The notes: generated from the letters alone by a model not told the origin. Counted from the first letter of the stretch, positions 1 through 5,905 are shown. The stretch: 5,905 bases of DNA from Spirochaetales bacterium (GCA_021767325.1 JAASTM010000172.1:1-5905); one strand, 5' to 3'. A program made the numbers and translations.

Positions 1-720
1 ATCGCAGGGGAGAATGATGAGTGTACGGTATTCGGCCCGCGGCACCGCAAACATCTCGACCGAATCGCGGCAGTTGGCATAGTAGTTGAGGTGGGTTAGC
101 ATGATACCTTTGGGATTACCGGTGGTGCCGGATGTATATGAAATCGTTACCACATCATCCTCTGCGGTTTCATCCTCTATACGCTGCAGGTCGTGTTCAT
201 AGTCTTCAAGATTACGGTAGCCTTCCAGCAGCAGATCTGTGAACAATTCAACCTGGGGGGCCGCCTTCTCGCCGGCGAGCTCACGCAATTCGGTTAAATC
301 AGAGCCGTTCTCATCGATTACTATCAGCCGCACATGCTTAGGCTTGAACTGTGAGTAAACAGTGGCAATTTTCGGGAGCATATTTTTGGATACAAAAACA
401 GCTTTAGCTTCTGAATGGTTGATTCTGAAGGGAATCTCTTCAGGCTGAAGCTTAATCGAAAGCGGAACCGAAATGCAGCCGGCCCATAAGGTGGCGAATT
501 CACTTATAACCCAGTTGGAGCTTCCCTCGGCGAACAGTGCGATGGTTTCGTTTTTTTTGAAACCTCTGGAGAGCAGGGCTGCCGCTGCGGCCCGCGAATC
601 ACGCTGTACCGCCAGGAAGTTCTTTTCCAGCCAGCCTTGATCGCTTTTTTGTGCAACGTATGTGATATCCTTGAACTCTTCGGATGCGTGGTGCAGCATT
701 GATAATACGGTTTTTTTCAT
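1..720 (-). CDS. AMP-forming acyl-CoA synthetase (long-chain fatty-acid CoA ligase-like), N-terminal part, runs off left edge
   Basis: Reading the minus strand from the ATG at 720-718 gives 240 uninterrupted codons to the window edge. The protein begins MKKTVLSMLHHASEEF. Residues 195-205 read YTSGTTGNPKG, followed by IMLTH. This is the Ser/Thr/Gly-rich nucleotide-binding motif of the ANL adenylate-forming superfamily (acyl-CoA synthetases, NRPS adenylation domains, luciferases). Family members activate a carboxylate with ATP to an acyl-AMP and then usually transfer it to CoA in the cytoplasm. Upstream segments such as FAEGSSNWVISEFATLWAG followed by a VPL stretch fit the usual N-terminal subdomain. 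No signal peptide is visible. The start is supported by AAGGA (minus-strand sense, 729-733) eight bases before the ATG. Long-chain enzymes are usually about 550-650 residues, so well over half is outside the window, including the catalytic C-terminal lysine. The family call is firm; the fatty-acid substrate is an inference from overall resemblance. Confidence 0.9.
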   Translation of the reverse strand, partial: MKKTVLSMLHHASEEFKDITYVAQKSDQGWLEKNFLAVQRDSRAAAAALLSRGFKKNETIALFAEGSSNWVISEFATLWAGCISVPLSIKLQPEEIPFRINHSEAKAVFVSKNMLPKIATVYSQFKPKHVRLIVIDENGSDLTELRELAGEKAAPQVELFTDLLLEGYRNLEDYEHDLQRIEDETAEDDVVTISYTSGTTGNPKGIMLTHLNYYANCRDSVEMFAVPRAEYRTLIILPCD

Positions 721-750
721 CTCTCGTTTCCTTATGCTATATTTCTATTG

Positions 751-779
751 AGAATATATCAGAAAGGGCGAATAGGCAA
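751..779 (-). promoter_or_regulatory. Candidate sigma-70-type promoter for the acyl-CoA synthetase gene
   Basis: In minus-strand sense, TTGCCT (779-774) and TATTCT (756-751) are separated by exactly 17 bases. They match four of six positions of TTGACA and five of six of TATAAT. Transcription would start near 744, leaving a leader of about 24 bases that holds the AAGGA ribosome binding site. It is a pattern match only, and the region is AT-rich, so chance matches are possible. Confidence 0.4.
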
Positions 780-832
780 GTTGATGCTTTTAACCAAGGC
801 GTATAACCACTCCACGAAGATTAGAATGATTG

Positions 833-861
833 TTACAAACGGCCCGGCATTGTGCTATAGT
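833..861 (+). promoter_or_regulatory. Candidate extended -10 promoter for the nitroreductase gene
   Basis: TATAGT (856-861) is preceded by TG one base upstream (853-854), which is the extended -10 pattern. A weak -35 element, TTACAA (833-838), lies 17 bases upstream. Extended -10 promoters often tolerate a poor -35, which fits. Transcription would start near 868, giving a leader of about 37 bases. It fires divergently from the acyl-CoA synthetase promoter in the same 184-bp gap. The call is a pattern match. Confidence 0.4.
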
Positions 862-904
862 AGGTTGTAGATAACAGATTTCAAAAGACAGACAGGGGGG
901 CGGA

Positions 905-1477
905 ATGAGTATTATCGATTTAGTCAGCAAGAATAGAAGTTATCGCCGGTTCGATGAACACTCCCGAATAGGGGAAAGTGAATTAAAGGAATTGATCGAA
1001 GCTGCCAGACTGACACCGAGTGGAGCGAATCTGCAGCCGCTGCGGTATCACTTGAGCACGGAAAAGGGAGAGACGGACAAACTTTTTCCACTGCTCAAAT
1101 GGGCCGCCTACCTGAAAGACTGGGACGGTCCGGCAGAAGGCGAACGGCCGGTCGCGTATATTACGGTAGTTCGAGATACCGAGGTAAAAGACGTAGCCTC
1201 AAAGACCGACGCCGGCATCGCCATGCAGACTATCCTGCTGGCAGCTGTGGAAAAAGGCTACGGCGGTTGTATTTTTGCTTCCATCAACCGCCCGGAGTGG
1301 GCCAAGCTGATCGGACTGGACAGCCGGTATGAGATAATGAATGTGATTGCTCTGGGGGTACCGGTCGAAAGGGTCGTGATGGAAGAGGCTCCGGACAGGG
1401 AGAGTATAAAGTACTACCGGGATGAGCAGCAGGTACATCATGTACCCAAGCGGAAATTGAAAGACCTGCTCTTATAG
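905..1477 (+). CDS. FMN-dependent nitroreductase family protein
   Basis: This 190-residue cytoplasmic protein has the layout of the nitroreductase fold. The N-terminal RSYRRF (11-16) is the R-S-x-R type FMN-phosphate motif. ARLTPSGANLQP (34-45) supplies the Ser, Asn and Gln usually found around the flavin. DAGIAMQTILLAAVEKGYGGC (102-122) is the conserved central helix and loop, and ALGVPVE (149-155) is the usual late strand. The C-terminus ends in HHVPKRKL, common in small members of this family. Members are normally homodimers that bind FMN and use NAD(P)H to reduce nitro compounds, quinones or other acceptors; the physiological substrate here is unknown. The start is supported by AGGGGGG (894-900) just before the ATG. 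The length is normal (family about 165-220). There is no signal peptide or iron-sulfur cysteine cluster. The gene stands alone: its promoter region is shared divergently with the acyl-CoA synthetase, and a 359-bp gap follows. Confidence 0.92.
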   Translation: MSIIDLVSKNRSYRRFDEHSRIGESELKELIEAARLTPSGANLQPLRYHLSTEKGETDKLFPLLKWAAYLKDWDGPAEGERPVAYITVVRDTEVKDVASKTDAGIAMQTILLAAVEKGYGGCIFASINRPEWAKLIGLDSRYEIMNVIALGVPVERVVMEEAPDRESIKYYRDEQQVHHVPKRKLKDLLL

Positions 1478-1487
1478 CGGCACCCAG

Positions 1488-1509
1488 GCCCGCCTGCTGA
1501 ACAGCGGGC
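1488..1509. other. Small inverted repeat just after the nitroreductase gene
   Basis: GCCCGC (1488-1493) and GCGGGC (1504-1509) form a perfect 6-bp GC stem with a 10-base loop, starting 10 bases after the nitroreductase stop codon. Its position suits transcript 3'-end formation or stabilisation, but no T-run follows, so it is not a canonical intrinsic terminator. Termination by Rho or by the larger hairpin downstream remains possible. Confidence 0.35.
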
Positions 1510-1521
1510 ACGCCGCGCCCC

Positions 1522-1584
1522 GCGATCAGCGATCAGCGATCAGCGATCAGCGACATGCGATCAGCGACATGCGATCAGCGATCA
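1522..1584. repeat. Tandem heptamer array, nine units of GCGATCA with two GCGACAT variants
   Basis: Nine contiguous 7-bp units fill 63 bases with no indels. Units 1-4, 6, 8 and 9 are GCGATCA; units 5 (1550-1556) and 7 (1564-1570) are GCGACAT. The pattern decays abruptly into GCGCTCC after 1584. Seven units carry a GATC site. Because the period is not a multiple of three and the array lies between two genes, it is unlikely to be coding. The two identical variants suggest duplication of a two-unit block (GCGATCA plus GCGACAT) rather than independent point changes. Such arrays arise and change length by replication slippage. Any function is unknown. Confidence 0.95.
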
Positions 1585-1617
1585 GCGCTCCCGGGCAGGG
1601 GTTCTGGGGCGGGGCAG

Positions 1618-1656
1618 CCCAGGGCGGTGGATCCGTGATCGAGCAGCCGCCCCGGG
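1618..1656. other. Strong GC-rich hairpin without T-tract (possible 3'-end or repeat-associated structure)
   Basis: CCCAGGGCGG (1618-1627) can pair with CCGCCCCGGG (1647-1656), giving nine pairs and one A/C mismatch around a 19-base loop. An alternative longer-range stem pairs GGGGCGG (1606-1612) with CCGCCCC (1647-1653). The sequence after the stem is ACACTAAGTAAAAC, so there is no U-tract for intrinsic termination on the plus strand. It sits at the boundary between the GC-rich half of the gap and the AT-rich promoter half. It could insulate the pump operon from nitroreductase read-through, or be part of a dispersed repeat. Confidence 0.4.
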
Positions 1657-1698
1657 ACACTAAGTAAAACTACTCAATCTGAAAAAAGTGCCGGTTTC

Positions 1699-1737
1699 AT
1701 ACTAAAGTTTTATTGATACATAATTATTGATTAGTAT
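1699..1737. promoter_or_regulatory. Operator-like inverted repeat ATACTAA / TTAGTAT around the candidate -35 of the pump operon
   Basis: ATACTAA (1699-1705) and TTAGTAT (1731-1737) are perfect 7-bp inverted arms, 25 bases apart. A direct repeat, TATTGAT, lies between and against them at 1711-1717 and 1725-1731, 14 bases apart. The arms flank the candidate -35 and touch the candidate -10. A dimeric repressor or activator bound here would control the promoter; RND operons are often controlled by TetR-, MarR- or response-regulator-type proteins. No regulator gene is visible in the window, so the binding protein is unknown. AT-rich DNA gives such matches by chance more easily. Confidence 0.35.
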
Positions 1738-1742
1738 AGGAT
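1713..1742 (+). promoter_or_regulatory. Candidate promoter of the efflux operon
   Basis: TTGATA (1713-1718) matches the -35 consensus at five of six positions. It is followed after 18 bases by TAGGAT (1737-1742), or after 16 bases by TATAGG (1735-1740). Transcription would start near 1750, giving a leader of about 87 bases before the adaptor ATG. A second possibility nearer the gene is ATTGAA (1785-1790) with TATAAA (1807-1812), 16 bases apart. Which one is used cannot be told from sequence. Confidence 0.4.
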
Positions 1743-1775
1743 AGACCCGAGTAAAGGTATGTAAACACAACTTCA

Positions 1776-1790
1776 TTCAATAGAATTGAA
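1776..1790. promoter_or_regulatory. Perfect 15-bp palindrome in the efflux operon leader
   Basis: TTCAAT (1776-1781), a 3-base centre AGA, and ATTGAA (1785-1790) form a perfect dyad. Its size and symmetry fit a binding site for a small dimeric regulator. It overlaps the alternative promoter's -35 element, or lies about 25 bases downstream of the start of the other candidate promoter; both are good places for a repressor. As RNA it would make only a weak AU stem with a 3-base loop, so a DNA operator is the better reading. Confidence 0.4.
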
Positions 1791-1836
1791 GTAAATACTA
1801 CATTATTATAAAACTATTCATATAGAGGTATCTTTT

Positions 1837-2739
1837 ATGAAGCATATGAAGCAGAGTATCACGCGTGTAGCCACCGCGCTTTTCCTATGTGCCGCCGCGC
1901 TTACCCAGCTGCCGGCGCAGTCTGAAGCCACGGCTGGAGAACAGCAGGGCGAACCGGAAACAGTCGAGGTGAAAGTTGCAGTTCTCGAGACAATGAATCT
2001 GTACCGCAGTGTCTTTTACGGAAGCCGACTGCGACCGCAGGACAGATATCCTCAACGGGCTCCGATCAGCGGCACTGTCGAATCGATCGCGGTTTCCCCC
2101 GGCCAGCGGGTCAGCCGCGGCCAGCTACTGGCAGCAGTCCGCCGGGATCTTTCGGGGCGTAACTACCGTTCGGTAGAAATTATGGCTAGCCGCAGCGGAA
2201 CCGTAGGCCGGTACGAGCTGCAGCCGGGCGATCCGGTGCAGGAAAACCAGGAGCTCCTCACCATTTTGGATACCAGCACACTACGGGGTGAAATCTGGAT
2301 AAGCGATAAGGATATTGCGGCGATCCGCCCCGGTGACACCGCGGTGGTATTCGAGAACTCGGATCCCACCGAGATACGCGGTAAGGTAGTGTCGATACCC
2401 CCTGAGCCCGACTATGAGAGCGGCCTCTTCAATGTCGAAGTCGAGTTTAGCCGGCAGCCGGGCCTGTTTGTCGGCAAATTCCTGCGAATTGAACTCCGAA
2501 AGGATCCCTACAGCGGACTGGCGGTTGCGAGCGAACACATCCAGCGCAAATACGGGAAGGATCATCTGTTCATTATAAACGATGGAGTAGTGGAGCTGCG
2601 GGAGGTTCAAACCGGAGCGAGTTACGACGAGATGGTGGCGATAACCGGCGGGGTCGAAGCGGGAGAGCAGTACGTGGTTTCGGCCGGCCAGCGCATAAGC
2701 GACGGGACACCGGTGAAAATCGAAGGAGCCGGGGAGTAA
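1837..2739 (+). CDS. Periplasmic adaptor (membrane fusion protein) of an RND efflux pump, lacking the alpha-helical hairpin
   Basis: This 300-residue protein bridges the inner-membrane RND permease and an outer-membrane channel. A Sec signal peptide is clear: basic MKHMKQSITR, then the hydrophobic VATALFLCAAAL, then LPAQS with likely cleavage after Ala27. Cys18 is not in a proper lipobox, so lipidation is unlikely. PISGTVESIAVSPGQRVSRGQLLAAV (76-101) is the first lipoyl half-motif and SRSGTVGRYELQPGDPVQENQELLTIL (118-144) the second. Only about 16 residues join them, where AcrA-type adaptors carry a long coiled-coil hairpin. The beta-barrel follows (about 149-222) and a membrane-proximal domain (about 228-296). 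The total is short compared with the usual 370-400. AGAGG (1824-1828), eight bases before the first ATG, favours that start over Met4. The transporter gene begins 3 bp after the stop codon. Borrelia BesA is a known hairpin-less adaptor; similarity in kind, not orthology, is what I claim. Confidence 0.9.
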   Translation: MKHMKQSITRVATALFLCAAALTQLPAQSEATAGEQQGEPETVEVKVAVLETMNLYRSVFYGSRLRPQDRYPQRAPISGTVESIAVSPGQRVSRGQLLAAVRRDLSGRNYRSVEIMASRSGTVGRYELQPGDPVQENQELLTILDTSTLRGEIWISDKDIAAIRPGDTAVVFENSDPTEIRGKVVSIPPEPDYESGLFNVEVEFSRQPGLFVGKFLRIELRKDPYSGLAVASEHIQRKYGKDHLFIINDGVVELREVQTGASYDEMVAITGGVEAGEQYVVSAGQRISDGTPVKIEGAGE

Positions 2740-2742
2740 GAT

Positions 2743-5700
2743 ATGCTGGAGCTCTTTTTTCGCAAACGACGCGGCCTATTCCTGTTGGTGGCCATGGGAG
2801 TAGCGGCCGGAATTCTGCTGGTGCTGCAGCTGCCGATCAAACTGTACCCGAACACCATGAAACCGATTATCGGTGTGCATATATCCCACCCCGGTTTTAC
2901 CGCCGCCGACTTTCGCGAGCAGTACGGCAATACCCTGGACGGGGCCCTGGCGGGGATCCAGGACCTGGAAACCATCCAGGCTAACTACATGAACGGCCGT
3001 ACCCGCATCCGCATCGATTTCGAGTGGGACCTTACCTACGATGAGGCTCGCAACCGCACCGAGAACGCCATGGCAACCATCAAGAACTCCCTGCCGGAGG
3101 ACAGCCGGGATTACCGGGTGCAGAACTGGACCGGGGAAAACGCCGGATACATGGCAGTGGCGGTGTCGAGTCCGAAGCTCGAGCCTGAAGCTCTGTACTC
3201 ACTGCTGGAGTCGGCCCTCAAGCCGAAGCTCGACAAGGTGGAGGATGCCGATATGGTAGATCTGGTACCGGTGCGCGAGCTGGTCTCGAAGGTGGAACTG
3301 CAGGAGGATGCTCTTTTATCCCAGGGATTAATGCTCGACGAGGTAGTGCAGGCGGTGCGGCGCGGATACCAGCCCGAGCCGGTCGGCTCCTTTTCCAATG
3401 GTGGCAACCGCTACGACGTGCGTCTGAAGAAGGGCATCGATACTATTTTCGACATCGGTGACATCAAGGTTGCCCGCCGTGGAGGGCGGGATATCCATCT
3501 CAGCGACATCTCCCAGGTAACCGTTGAGTACGGGCTGCCGAACACAATTTTTCGTGTAGATGGAGAACAGTCGATCATGATTTTTGCCCTGCCGAAAAGC
3601 GACGGTAATATCAAAGAGATGTCCGAGGATATCCGCAGCGCCATCGAGCAGTCGGCCCGCACTCTTCCGGAGCATGTAGAGTTTACCTACATGATCGACC
3701 CGGCGGAATTCATCAACCAGGCCATTATGAACGTACTTCGGGCCGCTCTGATCGGAGCTGCGCTGGCGGTGCTTTGTGTACTAATTCTGCTGGGGGAGGG
3801 TAAGAACACCTTTTTAATTGCATTTTCCATACCCCTGTCGATCACCCTCAGCTTCATTTTAATGTACCTCTTCGACCTCACTATTAACCTGATCAGCCTG
3901 AGCGGTCTGACCCTTTCGGTGGGAATGATTATCGACTCGTCTATTGTTGTAATGGAGAATATCCACCGACACCGCTTCTACCGCACCGGCGAATATGCCG
4001 ACATCGGTCTGAAGCAGCTGATCGTGAACTCCATCAAGGAGATCCGCTGGGCGATCATCGCCAGTACCTTGACCAGCGTGCTGGTCTTTCTGCCCCTCTC
4101 GTTCACCGCACCGCTGACCAACGCCATTCTGGGCGACCTGGCGCGGGCGGTGGTATTCGCCCTAATCTGTTCGCTGCTGGTGGCCCTGCTGGTGGTACCG
4201 GTTATGGCCTACTACCTGTTCCGTAAGAGCTACAAGCTGGGCAGCGACCGCCACGGCCGCCTGGCCGACTTTTCGGAGGCCCTGATGGAGCGCCTGCGGT
4301 CCGGCTACCGCTGGCTCCTGCGCCGCATCCTCACATCGAAGCTGGCCATGGCCGGGGTACTGCTGGTCTCCTTCGGCATTCTGGCATTTGCCCTGGTGCA
4401 GATTGCCCCGCAAATCCAGCGCGAGATAATCGCCAAACCGGAAAGTGACAAGATAATTCTGTTTTCCCGCAGTCTTACATCCGAAAACAAGGAGATGATG
4501 CTGGAGAAACTGGCTCCGATCGAAGAGGAGATCTTGGCCGACCACGGCGATAAAATCCAGAGTCTCTTTGCCCAGATCAACCGCAGCAACAGCGGCGGTT
4601 TCATAATCAGTCTAAAATCAAGCCGCTACACCGAGGAAGTGAAAACGGCCCTCGAGGAGAAGTACCAGTCGGGATCTGAGTGGCACTTCAGTGTGATGCC
4701 CTGGGACCCGGCCGAACTGCCCCTGCCGCGGACCCTCGACCTGAATGTGAAAATCAGCGGCCCGGAGAAACAGGTGGTCCTGCAGCAAACCGAAAAGGCC
4801 GCCGACATAGTCCGCGACCTGGACGTGTACCGCAATGTCTGGACCGACCCCTCCACCCGCGAGGCCAACGAAATAATTCTCACCTCGCGGCCCGACACCC
4901 AGTCGGTCTATTCCACCACCCGCCTGCTGTCGATCGCCCGCACCCTGCTGGTCGGCTCTTCGGCCATCGAGATGAACCACGAAGGCCGGGCGGTGGAAGT
5001 CCGCATCGCGTACCCCCAGGGCACCATCTCCAGCGTAGAGGATTTCAACAACTTTCTGATTCCCTACCGCGGCGGTGCGATCCCCCTGAAGCACTTCTTC
5101 GACGTGCGTGTCGAGAAGAATGTGCAGGAAATCGTGACCATCGACGGCGAGGAGAGCTACAGCGTCATGGCCATCATGAAGCGCGACGCGCCCCAGGTCC
5201 GCCGGGGCGAATACGAACAGCAGGTACGCACGGCTCTGCAGGAGCAGCTGGACCTACCAGCGGGCTACGCCATGGTCTTCGAAAACACCCAGGAGGACCT
5301 CAACGAAAACGTCCGCTCCTTGCTCTACGCCCTGGGCGTCAGCCTGGCTCTCATTTATATCCTGTTGGGCATTCAGTTCAACTCGCTGCGTACTCCGCTG
5401 GTGGTAATGACGGCGGTGCCCCTCGGCTTTATCGGGGTTATCTTCAGTCTCCACGTCTTCGGCTCGACCCTCAGCCTCAATTCGCTACTGGGCACCATTT
5501 TGCTCGGCGGAATTGCGGTCAACAACTCCATCATCATGATCGACTTCTACTTTCAGGAGCTGCAGCGCAACGACGACCGTCTCGAGGCACTGATCACCAC
5601 CGCTGGCCTGCGGCTTCCACCGATTCTCATCACCATGCTCACAACCGTACTGGGCATGCTGCCGATCGCCCTGGCCATCGGCGACGGCACCAACATCATC

Positions 5701-5823
5701 CAACCCCTCGGCATTGCGGTGTCCGGTGGTCTGTCGGTGTCCACCCTGTTTACGCTGTTTGTAGTGCCGACGATTTTATATCTGTTCAAAGTGGGAGCAA
5801 AACAGGAGAGTATCTATGAATAA
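2743..5823 (+). CDS. RND family efflux transporter permease (AcrB/BesB-like inner-membrane pump)
   Basis: This 1026-residue protein is close to the usual RND length (AcrB 1049) and shows the full two-fold layout. TM1 is about 11-30, followed by a large periplasmic porter loop (31-330). TM2-TM6 lie near 331-350, 356-375, 382-404, 436-454 and 467-491. TM7 is 534-555, followed by a second periplasmic loop (556-859). TM8-TM12 lie near 860-877, 887-906, 914-935, 959-979 and 990-1014. QFNSLRTPL (878-886) is the RND signature after TM8. Members work as trimers that export substrate in exchange for protons. In TM4, GMIIDSSIVVMEN keeps one Asp (398) and has Ser399 where AcrB has its second Asp. In TM10, VNNSI has Asn927 in the place of the AcrB Lys. 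Arg957 and Thr964 fit AcrB Arg971 and Thr978. The start has GGGGAG (2731-2736) upstream, inside the adaptor gene's 3' end. Drug, lipid or other substrate cannot be assigned; heavy-metal export is not suggested by any Met or Cys cluster. Confidence 0.95.
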   Translation: MLELFFRKRRGLFLLVAMGVAAGILLVLQLPIKLYPNTMKPIIGVHISHPGFTAADFREQYGNTLDGALAGIQDLETIQANYMNGRTRIRIDFEWDLTYDEARNRTENAMATIKNSLPEDSRDYRVQNWTGENAGYMAVAVSSPKLEPEALYSLLESALKPKLDKVEDADMVDLVPVRELVSKVELQEDALLSQGLMLDEVVQAVRRGYQPEPVGSFSNGGNRYDVRLKKGIDTIFDIGDIKVARRGGRDIHLSDISQVTVEYGLPNTIFRVDGEQSIMIFALPKSDGNIKEMSEDIRSAIEQSARTLPEHVEFTYMIDPAEFINQAIMNVLRAALIGAALAVLCVLILLGEGKNTFLIAFSIPLSITLSFILMYLFDLTINLISLSGLTLSVGMIIDSSIVVMENIHRHRFYRTGEYADIGLKQLIVNSIKEIRWAIIASTLTSVLVFLPLSFTAPLTNAILGDLARAVVFALICSLLVALLVVPVMAYYLFRKSYKLGSDRHGRLADFSEALMERLRSGYRWLLRRILTSKLAMAGVLLVSFGILAFALVQIAPQIQREIIAKPESDKIILFSRSLTSENKEMMLEKLAPIEEEILADHGDKIQSLFAQINRSNSGGFIISLKSSRYTEEVKTALEEKYQSGSEWHFSVMPWDPAELPLPRTLDLNVKISGPEKQVVLQQTEKAADIVRDLDVYRNVWTDPSTREANEIILTSRPDTQSVYSTTRLLSIARTLLVGSSAIEMNHEGRAVEVRIAYPQGTISSVEDFNNFLIPYRGGAIPLKHFFDVRVEKNVQEIVTIDGEESYSVMAIMKRDAPQVRRGEYEQQVRTALQEQLDLPAGYAMVFENTQEDLNENVRSLLYALGVSLALIYILLGIQFNSLRTPLVVMTAVPLGFIGVIFSLHVFGSTLSLNSLLGTILLGGIAVNNSIIMIDFYFQELQRNDDRLEALITTAGLRLPPILITMLTTVLGMLPIALAIGDGTNIIQPLGIAVSGGLSVSTLFTLFVVPTILYLFKVGAKQESIYE
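5804..5808 (+). promoter_or_regulatory. Ribosome binding site for the third operon gene, inside the transporter gene
   Basis: AGGAG lies seven bases before the ATG at 5816, within the last codons of the transporter gene. It makes that ATG a convincing start although the gene is cut off after 30 codons. Confidence 0.7.
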
Positions 5824-5905
5824 TAAATATATTGGATTCTGGGGTTTGATTTTGGTTTGTTTGGCAGCGGCGCCCCTAACGGCCCAGAGTGCAGACATTG
5901 GAGCA
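5816..5905 (+). CDS. Exported protein, N-terminal fragment; probable TolC-type outer-membrane efflux channel
   Basis: Thirty codons are visible before the right edge cuts the gene: MNNKYIGFWGLILVCLAAAP, then LTAQSADIGA. This is a textbook Sec signal peptide: a short polar start with one Lys, a hydrophobic core, and a TAQS cleavage region resembling the LPAQS of the adaptor two genes upstream. Cys15 is preceded by ILV, not a standard lipobox, so a lipoprotein is less likely. The gene overlaps the transporter gene by 8 bp (5816-5823) in another frame and has its own AGGAG site, so translation is probably coupled. The usual third member of an adaptor-permease operon is the outer-membrane duct (TolC, OprM or BesC type), and an exported protein fits. 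The function is inferred from position; no family motif is visible yet. Another periplasmic or outer-membrane protein remains possible. Confidence 0.75.
   Translation, partial: MNNKYIGFWGLILVCLAAAPLTAQSADIGA

Larger units (their letters stand above)
1478..1836. other. Intergenic region between the nitroreductase gene and the pump operon
   Basis: These 359 bases hold no supportable gene. The left part (about 1478-1657) is GC-rich and contains a small inverted repeat, the heptamer array and a GC hairpin. The right part (about 1658-1836) is strikingly AT-rich and carries the candidate promoter, direct and inverted repeats, and the leader of the efflux operon. Short GTAAA words recur at 1751, 1761 and 1791. 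I saw no tRNA, riboswitch or small-RNA structure that I could defend. Confidence 0.7.

Noticed and set aside
740..759. Imperfect hairpin near the start of the acyl-CoA synthetase transcript
   Set aside because: The arms are short and AT-rich and need a bulge, and the region is better explained as the -10 element.
1488..1509. Intrinsic terminator of the nitroreductase gene
   Set aside because: A GC stem is present, but no T-run follows it; the same is true of the larger hairpin at 1618-1656.
1522..1584. CRISPR array
   Set aside because: The units are only 7 bp and directly adjoining, with no spacers and no cas genes nearby.
1837..2739. Adaptor as a lipoprotein
   Set aside because: The only Cys in the leader (residue 18) is preceded by LFL and followed by more hydrophobic residues; a Sec cleavage near LPAQ fits better.
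4618..5094. A 158-codon minus-strand open frame opposite the transporter gene
   Set aside because: It is antisense to the well-supported RND gene, has no recognisable domain, and long antisense frames are expected in GC-rich coding DNA.
4680..5819. A 379-codon plus-strand open frame inside the transporter gene
   Set aside because: It lies wholly within the RND permease in another frame, its product is rich in Arg, Pro, His and Gly with no membrane segments or motif, and it reflects the high third-position GC of the real gene.
2743..5823. Heavy-metal (CusA-type) RND pump
   Set aside because: I saw no Met or Cys cluster typical of metal transport in the porter domain, and the adaptor has no metal-binding motif.

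Overview
The window reads as ordinary chromosome of a Gram-negative-type (double-membrane) bacterium. A spirochaete is my best guess. The main reason is that the periplasmic adaptor lacks the alpha-helical hairpin, as does Borrelia BesA; the lineage is an inference, not shown by the sequence alone. Coding regions are GC-rich, while the two promoter regions are AT-rich.

Layout. Positions 1-720 (minus strand) hold the first 240 residues of an AMP-forming acyl-CoA synthetase, which runs off the left edge. A 184-bp divergent promoter region (721-904) separates it from a plus-strand FMN-dependent nitroreductase (905-1477). A 359-bp gap (1478-1836) follows. Its left half is GC-rich, with a nine-unit 7-bp tandem array and a strong GC hairpin without a T-tract. 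Its right half is AT-rich, with a candidate promoter, a direct repeat and two inverted repeats that look like operators. From 1837 to the right edge lies a tight three-gene operon: a short HlyD/AcrA-type adaptor (1837-2739), an RND inner-membrane transporter (2743-5823), and the signal peptide of a third exported protein that starts inside the transporter gene (5816 onward) and is probably the TolC-type outer-membrane channel.

How the genes work together. The operon encodes a tripartite efflux pump: a proton-driven RND permease, a periplasmic adaptor and probably an outer-membrane duct. The three genes are translationally linked (a 3-bp gap, then an 8-bp overlap). The substrate cannot be told from the sequence, and no regulator gene lies in the window. 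The acyl-CoA synthetase and nitroreductase have no evident link to the pump.

The points most worth a second look are the hairpin-less adaptor, the non-AcrB proton-relay residues of the RND protein, the GATC-rich heptamer array, and the operator-like repeats before the pump operon. I saw no clearly undescribed system.
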